The notes: generated by a model from the letters alone, not told the origin. DNA of 5,027 nt from Sphingomonas sp. (GCA_021154945.1 JAJNQF010000174.1:1-5027), one strand, 5' to 3'; positions 1 to 5,027 are shown, numbered from the stretch's first letter. Translations and numbers: made by a program.

Positions 1-1
1 C

Positions 2-67
2 ACGCTGCCGGCGACGTTCGAGGCGATCACCGCCTACATCACCGAGCGCGCGAAGCCGTCGGCATGA
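2..67 (+). CDS. 3' end of an unidentified upstream gene (partial)
   Basis: Frame 2 is open from the window edge and ends at TGA 65-67, giving a C-terminus that reads FEAITAYITERAKPSA. Codons end mostly in G or C, as in the neighbouring real genes. The stop overlaps the ATG of the methyltransferase in the classic ATGA arrangement, which suggests the two genes are translated in tandem from one mRNA. Only 21 codons are visible, so I cannot assign a family. The amphipathic look of the tail suggests a soluble protein ending in a helix, but that is inference. Confidence 0.6.
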   Translation, partial: TLPATFEAITAYITERAKPSA

Positions 68-933
68 AACTAGAAACCCTCATCGGCGAGCCCTGGGCGG
101 ATTACGGCCTGATCGACTCCGGCCACGGCAAGAAGCTGGAACGCTACGGCCGCTTCCGCTTCATCCGTCCCGAACCGCAGGCGATGTGGGTGCCCGCCTC
201 GACCGACTGGCAGGCGCAGGGCGAATTCGTCCCCGGCTCGGACGAGGACGGCGGCGGCCGCTGGGAATTTTCGGAACCTGTCCCCCGCGAAGGCTGGACG
301 CTCAAGTGGAACGAGGTGTCGTACACCGCGCAGACCACCCCGTTCCGCCACCTCGGCTTCTTCCCCGACATGGCGCCGGTGTGGAGCTGGATGCGCGAAC
401 GCGTCGCGGGGCTCGACTCGCCCGAATGCATGAACCTGTTCGGTTATACCGGCGTCGGCACGCTGGCGATGGCGACCAAGGGCGTCCGCATGGTGCACGT
501 CGACGCGTCGAAGAAGTCGGTCGAGGCGGCCAAGGCCAACGCCAAACTGTCGGGCATGGCCGACGCGCCGATCCGCTGGATGACGGATGACGCGGCGAAG
601 TTCGTCGCACGCGAGGTTCGGCGCGGGCGGCGGTATGATGGGATTTTGCTCGATCCGCCGAAATATGGGCGTGGTCCTGAGGGTGAGGTCTGGCGTCTCG
701 AGGAAGACCTCCCCAAGCTCATCGCGGACTGCCGCAAACTGCTGGACGAGAATTCGCGCTTCCTGTTCCTGACGGTCTACGCGGTCCGGATGTCGGCGCT
801 GGCGATCGGGGAGTTGCTGAACCAGGTGTTCGCGGACCTGCCGGGCAAGGTCGAAGTCGGCGAACTCGGCGTCCGCGAAGAAGCGCGCGGGCTGGTGTTG
901 CCCACCGCAATCTGGGCCCGCTGGAGCCGCTGA
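64..933 (+). CDS. Class I SAM-dependent methyltransferase, RlmI/COG1092-like, stand-alone
   Basis: A 289-residue Rossmann-fold methyltransferase, predicted to be cytosolic. The SAM-binding motif I is NLFGYTGVGTLA at about residues 124-135. An acidic post-I strand end follows (VHVDASKKSVEAAKANA, from about 144), then DDAAKFV near 175-181, and the motif IV LLDPPKYGRGP at about 195-205. The DPPK form and the F-G-Y-T-G motif I are typical of the RlmI/RlmK group of 23S rRNA cytosine methyltransferases. Here, however, there is no N-terminal PUA domain. Residues 1-110 are a short region with FRFIRPEPQAMW and TPFRHLGFFPD, the latter close to the family segment just before the SAM fold. The true substrate (rRNA, another RNA or protein) is therefore open. 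The ATG at 64 is chosen because it overlaps the upstream stop. There is no strong Shine-Dalgarno, so translational coupling is likely. Around 620-710 the codons use more T- and G-ending forms than elsewhere in the gene. Confidence 0.9.
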   Translation: MKLETLIGEPWADYGLIDSGHGKKLERYGRFRFIRPEPQAMWVPASTDWQAQGEFVPGSDEDGGGRWEFSEPVPREGWTLKWNEVSYTAQTTPFRHLGFFPDMAPVWSWMRERVAGLDSPECMNLFGYTGVGTLAMATKGVRMVHVDASKKSVEAAKANAKLSGMADAPIRWMTDDAAKFVAREVRRGRRYDGILLDPPKYGRGPEGEVWRLEEDLPKLIADCRKLLDENSRFLFLTVYAVRMSALAIGELLNQVFADLPGKVEVGELGVREEARGLVLPTAIWARWSR

Positions 934-943
934 GACGGGGATA

Positions 944-980
944 CCCCTCCCTGGAAGGGAGGGGTTAGGGGTGGGTTGGC
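944..980 (+). repeat. REP-like palindromic element, copy A
   Basis: An 8-bp perfect hairpin, with arm CCCCTCCC at 944-951, loop TGGAA and arm GGGAGGGG at 957-964, is followed by a G-rich tail TTAGGGGTGGGTTGGC at 965-980. The whole 37-nt unit recurs in inverted orientation at 1010-1046 with 32 of 37 positions identical. The hairpin-plus-GGGTGGGT tail layout resembles bacterial REP elements mobilised in trans by RAYT transposases; that family link is inference. The hairpin begins 10 bases after the methyltransferase stop. It could protect or help end that mRNA, but no T-tract follows it, so it is not a canonical terminator. Confidence 0.75.
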
Positions 981-1009
981 TTGTTGGCTGGCGCAAGCAC
1001 CCGCCCCAG

Positions 1010-1046
1010 GCCGACCCACCCCCGGCCCCTCCCTTTCAGGGAGGGG
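1010..1046 (-). repeat. REP-like palindromic element, copy B (inverted)
   Basis: Read on the minus strand this is the same unit as copy A: an 8-bp hairpin (arms 1039-1046 and 1026-1033, loop TGAAA) followed by CCGGGGGTGGGTCGGC. It differs from copy A at one loop base, at three bases just after the hairpin and at one tail base. The stem is kept exactly, as expected for a structure under selection or recently copied. The hairpin begins 8 bases after the agmatine deiminase stop codon. Copies A and B face each other across a 29-nt spacer (981-1009), so the region could also fold into one long stem, a BIME-like arrangement. Confidence 0.75.
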
Positions 1047-1054
1047 AGCAGAAG

Positions 1055-2020
1055 TTACCCCGGAATCTGCTGCGAGATGCAGTGGAAGCTGCCGCCGCCC
1101 GTCAGGATGTGATCCGCGCGCTGTCCGACCACCTCGCGGTCGGGGAACAGCGCCTGGATCGCGACCACCGCCGCCGCGTCGTTCTCCGTCCCATACAACG
1201 GCACCACCACCGCGGCATTGCCGATATAGAAGTTCATATAGCTCGCCGGCACGACCTCCTCGTCGCGCAGCACACGGCCTGGCGACGGGATCGTCACGAC
1301 CTCCAGCCCGGCCGCGGCGGCATCGCGCGCCGCGTTCTGGTACACCTGCCAGTTCGGATCGTTGTCGGTCGCCTTCGGGATCGCCACGCGCCCCTCGCCG
1401 ACGAACCGCGCGAGGTTGTCGACATGGCCGTCGGTATGGTCGTTGACCAGACCGTCGCCCAGCCACACCACGCGGGTATAGCCGAGGTCCGACGCAAGCC
1501 GAGCCTCGATATCCGCCTTGCTCAGCGACGGATTCCGATTGCGGTTGAGGAGGCACTGCTGAGTCGTGACGACCGTCCCGGTACCGTCGCCATCGATCGC
1601 GCCACCTTCAAGCACCCAGTCGCACGCCTCGACCCGCTTGTGCCGGCTCGCCGCCAGCCGCTGCCCGATCGTATCGTCGCCAGGCAGGTCGTACTTCCCG
1701 CCCCAGCCGTTGAACCGGAAGTCGCGCGCGCTGCCGTCGCCGACGATGATCGGGGCGGTATCGCGTAGCCAGATGTCGCCGAACGGCTCGACCACCACGT
1801 CCGCGAACGGGGCAAGACGCTTGGCGGTCGTCGCCGAGCCGACGTCCGCCGCGACCAGGATCACCGTCTCGCCCCGCCCCTCGGCATGCACCGCCTTGGC
1901 AAACGCGACGACCTCGTCCCGCGCCGGCTCCAGATCCTCCAGCCACAGGTCCGCATGGCTCGGGAAGCCGATCCAGACGGCCTTGTGGTGCGCCCATTCG
2001 GCGGGGGTAGTCGTCGTCAC
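1055..2020 (-). CDS. aguA: Agmatine deiminase (agmatine iminohydrolase)
   Basis: A 321-residue member of the agmatine deiminase / Porphyromonas-type peptidylarginine deiminase family (PF04371). It hydrolyses agmatine to N-carbamoylputrescine and ammonia in the cytosol, the first step of an arginine-decarboxylase route to putrescine. Visible motifs are WLRDTAP (about 84-90), FNGWGGKY (103-110), EGGAID with its Glu at 138, NDHTDGHVDN with the likely catalytic His at 199, and the C-terminal GGGSFHCISQQIPG with nucleophile Cys314. The HCISQQ form and the absence of a signal peptide favour agmatine over protein arginine as substrate. The length is slightly below the usual 330-380. The start is the GTG at 2020: residue homology begins at TPAEW just after it, and AGGAG lies 9 bases upstream. 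An ATG at 2128 would add 36 residues copied from the out-of-frame peptidase tail. The gene follows the peptidase with one base between them. The usual partner, N-carbamoylputrescine amidase, is not in the window. Confidence 0.93.
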   Translation of the reverse strand: MTTTTPAEWAHHKAVWIGFPSHADLWLEDLEPARDEVVAFAKAVHAEGRGETVILVAADVGSATTAKRLAPFADVVVEPFGDIWLRDTAPIIVGDGSARDFRFNGWGGKYDLPGDDTIGQRLAASRHKRVEACDWVLEGGAIDGDGTGTVVTTQQCLLNRNRNPSLSKADIEARLASDLGYTRVVWLGDGLVNDHTDGHVDNLARFVGEGRVAIPKATDNDPNWQVYQNAARDAAAAGLEVVTIPSPGRVLRDEEVVPASYMNFYIGNAAVVVPLYGTENDAAAVVAIQALFPDREVVGQRADHILTGGGSFHCISQQIPG

Positions 2021-2021
2021 T

Positions 2022-3653
2022 TCACTTGGCTCCTGCGCGATCGCGGTCACGGATGCCGCGGAATTCGGCGGTCTTATACCAGTTCGGCCACAGACTGGTA
2101 TCGTCCGCGAGCTTCCGCCCCATCCCATAATAGATCGTCAGGTCGTCGACCGCGCCCGACCAGTCCCACTTCGCATCATATTCGTCGGCAGGCTTGTGAT
2201 AGCGATTCGCGACATAATCCTCGCGCTTGGCATGTCCCGCGGCTGTCCCGCCGACGACGAGGTCCTCGCCGCTGCCGCCATCGAGCATCGGCACGCCCAG
2301 CTTGGCAAAGCTGAAGTGATCCGACCGGTAATAGCCGCCGCGTTCCGGGTTCGCCTCGACGCCGATCACGCGGCCCTCGGCGGCGACGAACGGCTTTACC
2401 AGATCCTCGATCTCGGATTTCCCCGCGCCGGTCAGCACGAAGTCCTTCGCCCGCCCGTCGACGTTCAGCACGTCCATGTTCACCCCGCCGACGGTATGCG
2501 CGAGCGGATAGATCGGATGCTCGGCATAATAGCGCGACCCGAGCAGCCCCGACTCCTCCGCCGTCACCGCCAGGAACGCGATCGAGCGCTTGGCGGGCCC
2601 CGCCTTCACCTGAGCCTCGGCCAGCGCCACCAGCCCCGCGACACCGGTCGCGTTATCCGCCGCCCCGTTGCAGATGTCGTCGCCATCGACCGCGTCGCAA
2701 CGCCCGAGATGATCCCAATGCGCCGAGTACAGCACGTAGTCATTGGGCGCAGCCGTCCCCGGCAGCACGCCGATGACGTTCTTCGACGCCTGCCGCTTGA
2801 TCGTGTTGTCGAACCCGCCGGACAGCTTCAGCCCGAGCGGCACCGCCTTGAACCCCTTCACCTTCGCCGCCGCCGCCAGCGTCGCGTAATCCTTCCCCGC
2901 GCTCGCGAACACGCGCTCCGCCGCCGCGCGCTGCATCCAGCCGACGATCTGCGACTGGTCGAGATGATCGCCCTTCTCGTCCAGCTCGAGCTGCGGCCCG
3001 GTCCAGGACGACTGCACCACCGCCCACGGATACGCCGCCGGCTCGGTATCATGGACGATGATCGCCGCCGCCGCGCCGTGCTTGGCCGCGTTCTCGAACT
3101 TGTACGGCCAGCGCCCGTACCACGTCATCGCGCGGCCCTCGAACGGCCCCTCACGCGACATCGTCTGCCAGTCGGCGTCGTTGATCAGGATGACGACCGT
3201 CTTCCCCTTCACGTCGACGCCGGCATAATCGTCCCAGCCCTTTTCGGGCGCGGTGATGCCGTAGCCGACGAACACCACGTCGCTGTTCGCCACGCTCGAT
3301 TTGGGTGCGACGCGGTAGGTGCCCGCGACCATGTCGGTGCGATAGGCGAGGCTGACGGGCGCCTTGCCGCCGGTGAACACATAAGGCTGCACGTTCGTGG
3401 CGGTGATCTCGACCATCGGCACGTCCTGAGTCCACGCGCCCTTGTTGCCGGGCTTGAGACCTGCCGCCTTCATCCGCTCGACGATATAGGCGACCGTCTT
3501 CGCCTCGGCCGGGGTGGTCGGCGCACGGCCGTCATACGCGTCCGACGACAGCACCTGCGTGACGGTCTTCAACGTCTCGACCGAAATCGCAGGCGACGTC
3601 TGCGCGGACGCGGCGGTCCCGAGCAGCAACAGAGACAGGATGGCAGCGCGCAT
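2022..3653 (-). CDS. Secreted M28-family zinc metallopeptidase with PA-like domain
   Basis: A 543-residue predicted aminopeptidase exported to the periplasm or outside. The N-terminus MRAAILSLLLLGTAASAQ is a Sec signal peptide with cleavage expected after ASA (about residue 17). Residues about 110-300 hold a PA-like insert (VFVGYGITAPEKGWDDYAGVDVKGK, split here: VFVGYGITAPEKG near 127-139, then DDYAGVDVKGK at 141-151). The M28 catalytic domain follows with all expected co-catalytic zinc ligands: His312 in SAHWDH, bridging Asp333 in AADNATG, the Glu366-Glu367 pair in TAEES (base and ligand), Asp394 in NMDV and His446 in YRSDHFSF. Its substrates are presumably peptides with a free N-terminus; specificity is not readable. 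The start at 3653 has GGGGG 7 bases upstream. An ATG two codons earlier (3659) leaves only one base of spacing, and upstream in-frame codons run back through the rpsD terminator. I found no clear promoter in 3654-3728. The downstream deiminase is probably co-transcribed. Confidence 0.93.
   Translation of the reverse strand: MRAAILSLLLLGTAASAQTSPAISVETLKTVTQVLSSDAYDGRAPTTPAEAKTVAYIVERMKAAGLKPGNKGAWTQDVPMVEITATNVQPYVFTGGKAPVSLAYRTDMVAGTYRVAPKSSVANSDVVFVGYGITAPEKGWDDYAGVDVKGKTVVILINDADWQTMSREGPFEGRAMTWYGRWPYKFENAAKHGAAAAIIVHDTEPAAYPWAVVQSSWTGPQLELDEKGDHLDQSQIVGWMQRAAAERVFASAGKDYATLAAAAKVKGFKAVPLGLKLSGGFDNTIKRQASKNVIGVLPGTAAPNDYVLYSAHWDHLGRCDAVDGDDICNGAADNATGVAGLVALAEAQVKAGPAKRSIAFLAVTAEESGLLGSRYYAEHPIYPLAHTVGGVNMDVLNVDGRAKDFVLTGAGKSEIEDLVKPFVAAEGRVIGVEANPERGGYYRSDHFSFAKLGVPMLDGGSGEDLVVGGTAAGHAKREDYVANRYHKPADEYDAKWDWSGAVDDLTIYYGMGRKLADDTSLWPNWYKTAEFRGIRDRDRAGAK
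2030..2034 (-). promoter_or_regulatory. Shine-Dalgarno deciding the GTG start of the deiminase
   Basis: AGGAG on the minus strand, inside the last codons of the peptidase gene, sits 9 bases before the GTG at 2020. No comparable site precedes the ATG at 2128. This supports the GTG start and implies that ribosomes finishing the peptidase can re-initiate on the deiminase. Confidence 0.7.
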
Positions 3654-3728
3654 GGTCATTCCCCCGATGAGTTGCGCGCGTTCTGGCAAAGCCGGGCCCG
3701 CATGTCCACGAAGCGACAAGGGGGCAAC

Positions 3729-3763
3729 AAAAAAGGGCGGCCCCAATGGGACCGCCCTTTTTT
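3729..3763 (-). terminator. Rho-independent terminator of rpsD (palindromic, potentially bidirectional)
   Basis: A near-perfect inverted repeat. A six-A tract (3729-3734) and GGGCGG (3735-3740) pair with CCGCCC (3752-3757) and six T (3758-3763). One C/A mismatch is followed by CCC/GGG around an AAT loop. Read on the minus strand, the rpsD transcript forms a GC-rich stem followed by T6, the standard intrinsic form. It lies about 80 bases after the rpsD stop and before the peptidase gene, so it isolates the peptidase from rpsD transcription. Flanking A and T tracts make it symmetrical, so it could also stop + strand (antisense) transcription. Confidence 0.9.
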
Positions 3764-3778
3764 GTTCCAAACCGCGCC

Positions 3779-3821
3779 GTGGCAAAGCCACGTCGTCGGA
3801 CGTCGCTCGAGCGACGCCGAC
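3779..3821 (-). other. Two hairpins in the rpsD 3' untranslated region
   Basis: Between the rpsD stop and its terminator are two further inverted repeats. One is GTGGC/GCCAC around AAA at 3779-3791. The other spans 3795-3821: GTCGG pairs with CCGAC, there is one unpaired A, and the core is a perfect 16-bp palindrome (3801-3816, CGTCGCTCGAGCGACG). Another palindrome, CGACCGGTCG, overlaps its edge at 3818-3827. No protein-coding signal is seen here. They may stabilise the rpsD mRNA 3' end, or be a DNA site for a dimeric regulator of the peptidase gene; the sequence does not decide. Confidence 0.5.
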
Positions 3822-3842
3822 CGGTCGACGAATTTACTCGGC

Positions 3843-4457
3843 TTAACGCGAGTAGAATTCGACGACCAGGTTTGGCTCCATCTTCACCGGGTAAGGCACT
3901 TCGTCGAGCGTCGGGACGCGCGTGAAGGTGACCTTGGCGGCGCCGTCGGGAGCGACATAGTCGGGGATCTCACGCTCGGCGAGGCTCTGGGCTTCCATGA
4001 CCAGCGCCATTTCCTGCGCCTTCGAACCCAGTGTGATCTCGTCGCCGACGAAGCAGCGACGCGAGGCGATGTTGCACTTCACGCCGTTGACGCGGATGTG
4101 GCCGTGCGAAACGATCTGACGTGCCGCGAAGATCGTCGGCGCGAACTTGGCGCGGTAGACGATCATGTCGAGGCGCTGCTCGAGCAGGCCGATCAGGTTC
4201 TGGCTGGTATCGCCCTTCATGCGTGCGGCTTCGAAATAGCACGCGCGGAACTGCTTCTCGGTCACGTCGCCATAATAGCCCTTGAGCTTCTGCTTGGCGC
4301 GCAGCTGGATACCGAAATCGCTGACCTTGCCCTTGCGGCGCTGGCCGTGCTGGCCCGGGCCGTATTCGCGCTTGTTGACAGGCGACTTGGGGCGACCCCA
4401 AATATTCTCGCCCATACGGCGATCGAGCTTGTACTTCGCGCTTTGACGCTTCGACAT
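3843..4457 (-). CDS. rpsD: 30S ribosomal protein S4
   Basis: A 204-residue primary 16S rRNA-binding protein that nucleates 30S assembly. The N-terminus MSKRQSAKYKLDRRMGENIW and the following GRPKSPVNKREYGPGQHGQRR are characteristic of alphaproteobacterial S4. The S4 RNA-binding domain runs from about residue 95 (RLDMIVYRAKF) to 143 (FVGDEITL) and contains VSHGHIRVNG. The C-terminus LVVEFYSR is typical. The only cysteines are at 73, 128 and 135; none form an N-terminal zinc site, so this is a C-minus S4. The length matches the family norm. The start at 4457 is fixed by the conserved MSKRQS and by AAAGG 7 bases upstream. In-frame codons further upstream (to 4613) encode nothing conserved. The gene stands alone, away from rpoA and the alpha operon, with its own terminator, as is common in alphaproteobacteria. 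Confidence 0.98.
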   Translation of the reverse strand: MSKRQSAKYKLDRRMGENIWGRPKSPVNKREYGPGQHGQRRKGKVSDFGIQLRAKQKLKGYYGDVTEKQFRACYFEAARMKGDTSQNLIGLLEQRLDMIVYRAKFAPTIFAARQIVSHGHIRVNGVKCNIASRRCFVGDEITLGSKAQEMALVMEAQSLAEREIPDYVAPDGAAKVTFTRVPTLDEVPYPVKMEPNLVVEFYSR

Positions 4458-4580
4458 AGTATAACCTTTGCAAATGCAAACAACGTTGGTCCCGGTATCG
4501 CTCTGCTGGTCGTCGTAAGACCCAAAGGTCCGGACAAGGCAGGGCCACCGCTTCACCGGGGTGCAGGGCCATTGCGAAGG
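4458..4580 (-). promoter_or_regulatory. rpsD 5' leader with RBS-overlapping inverted repeat
   Basis: This stretch is untranslated as far as I can see. The Shine-Dalgarno AAAGG is at 4465-4469. It overlaps an inverted repeat, TTTGCA/TGCAAA at 4467-4480, which in RNA could form a five-pair hairpin with loop ATTT that ties up the A residues of the binding site. Upstream, GGTC (4508-4511), GACC (4519-4522) and GGTC (4527-4530) allow two mutually exclusive small stems. A 9-nt direct repeat, GCAGGGCCA on the + strand, occurs at 4539-4547 and 4563-4571. Autogenous control by S4 is known in gammaproteobacteria and Firmicutes with other structures; its presence here is a guess. Confidence 0.4.
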
Positions 4581-4584
4581 CGGG

Positions 4585-4613
4585 CGCCTAGACGGGGGGT
4601 GCGTGAGAGTCAA
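4585..4613 (-). promoter_or_regulatory. Predicted housekeeping promoter for rpsD
   Basis: On the minus strand a strong -35 box, TTGACT (4608-4613), is followed after 17 bases by TAGGCG (4585-4590) as a weak -10. It is the only good TTGAC match in the divergent gap and would give a leader of roughly 120-125 nt. Strong -35 with poor -10 boxes is common in alphaproteobacterial housekeeping promoters. No convincing promoter for the divergent chorismate mutase was seen on the + strand. Confidence 0.45.
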
Positions 4614-4663
4614 GCTCGGCGGTCATGCTGGACAGGGTGCGGGAGGGTCGGCAAGAGACAGCG

Positions 4664-4963
4664 ATGACTATTCTATCCGGGCCCGATTGCACCACCATGA
4701 CCGAGGTCCGCGCAGGCGTCGACGCGCTCGACCGCGAGCTTGTTGCGCTGCTCGCCAGGCGATTTGCGTATATGGACGCCGCCGCGCGGATAAAGCCGGA
4801 GCGCGGGCATGTGCGGGATGAGGCGCGGAAAACGCAGGTGATCGAGAATGCGCGCGCCGAGGCGGTGAAGTTGGGGCTGCCCGACACGGTAATCGCGGAC
4901 CTCTGGGAGAGGCTGGTCGAAGCCTCGATCGCCTACGAACTAGCCGCGTTCGACCGCCGCTAA
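4664..4963 (+). CDS. Chorismate mutase, AroQ class (CM_2 fold)
   Basis: A 99-residue all-helical mono-functional chorismate mutase. It converts chorismate to prephenate for phenylalanine and tyrosine synthesis in the cytosol and normally acts as a dimer. Aligned by eye to the E. coli P-protein mutase domain, Arg16 (EVRAGVDALD), Arg33 (LLARRF), Lys44 (AARIK), Asp52 and Arg55 (VRDEAR) and Ser88 match catalytic positions 11, 28, 39, 48, 51 and 84. Two positions differ: Lys56 replaces Glu52, and Glu92 (SIAYEL) replaces Gln88. The helix 1 to helix 3 pattern (RRFAYMDAAARIK, then LGLPDTVIADLWERLVEASIAYE) also recalls PchB isochorismate-pyruvate lyase, so a lyase or mixed activity cannot be excluded, but no siderophore genes are nearby. 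The ATG at 4664 is preferred for its weak AAGAGA site five bases upstream. ATGs at 4625 and 4697 lack any. The gene is divergent from rpsD. Confidence 0.9.
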   Translation: MTILSGPDCTTMTEVRAGVDALDRELVALLARRFAYMDAAARIKPERGHVRDEARKTQVIENARAEAVKLGLPDTVIADLWERLVEASIAYELAAFDRR

Positions 4964-5027
4964 AGCGCAACGCACTCCCCTCCCTGGGTCGGCCCCGTAA
5001 ATGCCGCCCCGCCCGCCAAGCAGCCGA
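4960..5027 (-). CDS. Possible 3' end of a convergent gene (partial, doubtful)
   Basis: On the minus strand one frame is open from the window edge to a TAG at 4960-4962 and would end in FTGPTQGGECVAL. It would overlap the chorismate mutase stop by four bases. Another frame is also open here, and codon use does not clearly separate them, so with only 22 codons this is a weak call. I do not recognise the family. Confidence 0.2.
   Translation of the reverse strand, partial: GCLAGGAAFTGPTQGGECVAL
4977..4994 (+). repeat. Possible internally deleted REP-like remnant
   Basis: CCCCTCCCTG at 4977-4986 equals the first ten bases of the REP-like unit at 944-980. The next bases, GGTCGGCC, equal the tail of the inverted copy's minus-strand reading. 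It looks as if about 19-20 bases, including the second hairpin arm, have been lost. The match is short and GC-rich, so chance is possible. It sits just after the chorismate mutase stop, the same kind of position as the intact pair. Confidence 0.25.

Noticed and set aside
70..996. A 308-codon minus-strand open frame opposite the methyltransferase
   Set aside because: It begins inside the REP-like repeat and is a shadow of the methyltransferase, which has clear SAM motifs.
934..1054. A CRISPR array or transposon end in the convergent gap
   Set aside because: There are only two repeat copies, in inverted orientation and each self-complementary, with no spacers of regular size and no target-site duplication; a REP-like pair explains the pattern better.
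3654..3791. A 44-46 residue N-terminal extension of the M28 peptidase
   Set aside because: It would be translated through the rpsD terminator, and the signal peptide begins at the ATG of 3653, which has a suitable GGGGG site.
4485..4560. A tRNA-like fold in the gap upstream of rpsD, suggested by several short stems
   Set aside because: There is no acceptor stem, TPsiC-loop consensus or correctly spaced anticodon arm on either strand.
4458..4613. A 52-residue N-terminal extension of S4
   Set aside because: S4 proteins start at MSKR..., with a ribosome binding site directly before it; the extension covers the predicted promoter and leader.
4625..4663. A 13-residue longer start for the chorismate mutase
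   Set aside because: No ribosome binding site precedes the ATG at 4625, and the extra residues lie outside the family's conserved helix.
1566..4667. A 1033-codon open frame on the + strand running antisense to the deiminase, the peptidase and rpsD
   Set aside because: It crosses three well-supported minus-strand genes and their terminator, its product is Arg/His-rich with no recognisable domain, and long antisense open frames are expected from GC-biased codon use.

Overview
The window comes from a GC-rich alphaproteobacterium, most likely a sphingomonad (Sphingomonas or a close relative). The reasons are the strong G/C bias at third codon positions, a C-minus-type alphaproteobacterial ribosomal protein S4, a short AroQ-type chorismate mutase, and GC-rich REP-like hairpins with CCCCTCCC/GGGAGGGG arms in a convergent gap. 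The genus is inferred from these features and not from a database search.

Layout from left to right. (1) On the + strand, the last codons of an unidentified gene overlap by ATGA with a stand-alone class I SAM-dependent methyltransferase of the RlmI/COG1092 type. (2) The 121-bp gap between this gene and the next, convergent one holds two inverted copies of a 37-nt REP-like element. Each copy starts with an 8-bp hairpin about ten bases from a stop codon. (3) On the - strand lies a two-gene unit. A secreted M28-family zinc aminopeptidase with a PA-like insert comes first. A cytosolic agmatine deiminase follows, starting at a GTG one base after the peptidase stop, with a good Shine-Dalgarno inside the peptidase gene. 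(4) A strong palindromic intrinsic terminator, preceded by two further hairpins, closes the rpsD transcript and separates it from the peptidase unit. (5) rpsD (30S protein S4) is on the - strand, with a leader of about 125 nt, a plausible TTGACT promoter and a small inverted repeat overlapping its ribosome binding site. (6) Divergent from rpsD, on the + strand, is a 99-residue AroQ-type chorismate mutase. (7) The last 64 bases hold no clear gene. They may contain the 3' end of a convergent - strand gene and a deleted REP-like remnant.

The genes are mostly unrelated housekeeping or general metabolic functions: RNA or protein methylation, peptide degradation at the cell envelope, the first step of the agmatine-to-putrescine route, small-subunit assembly and the entry to phenylalanine/tyrosine synthesis. 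The only clear functional coupling is the tight peptidase-deiminase junction. I see no transposase, integrase, CRISPR array, toxin-antitoxin pair, phage gene, tRNA or rRNA, and no convincing new system. The points most worth checking are the REP pair, the rpsD leader, the substituted active-site residues of the chorismate mutase and the peptidase-deiminase coupling.
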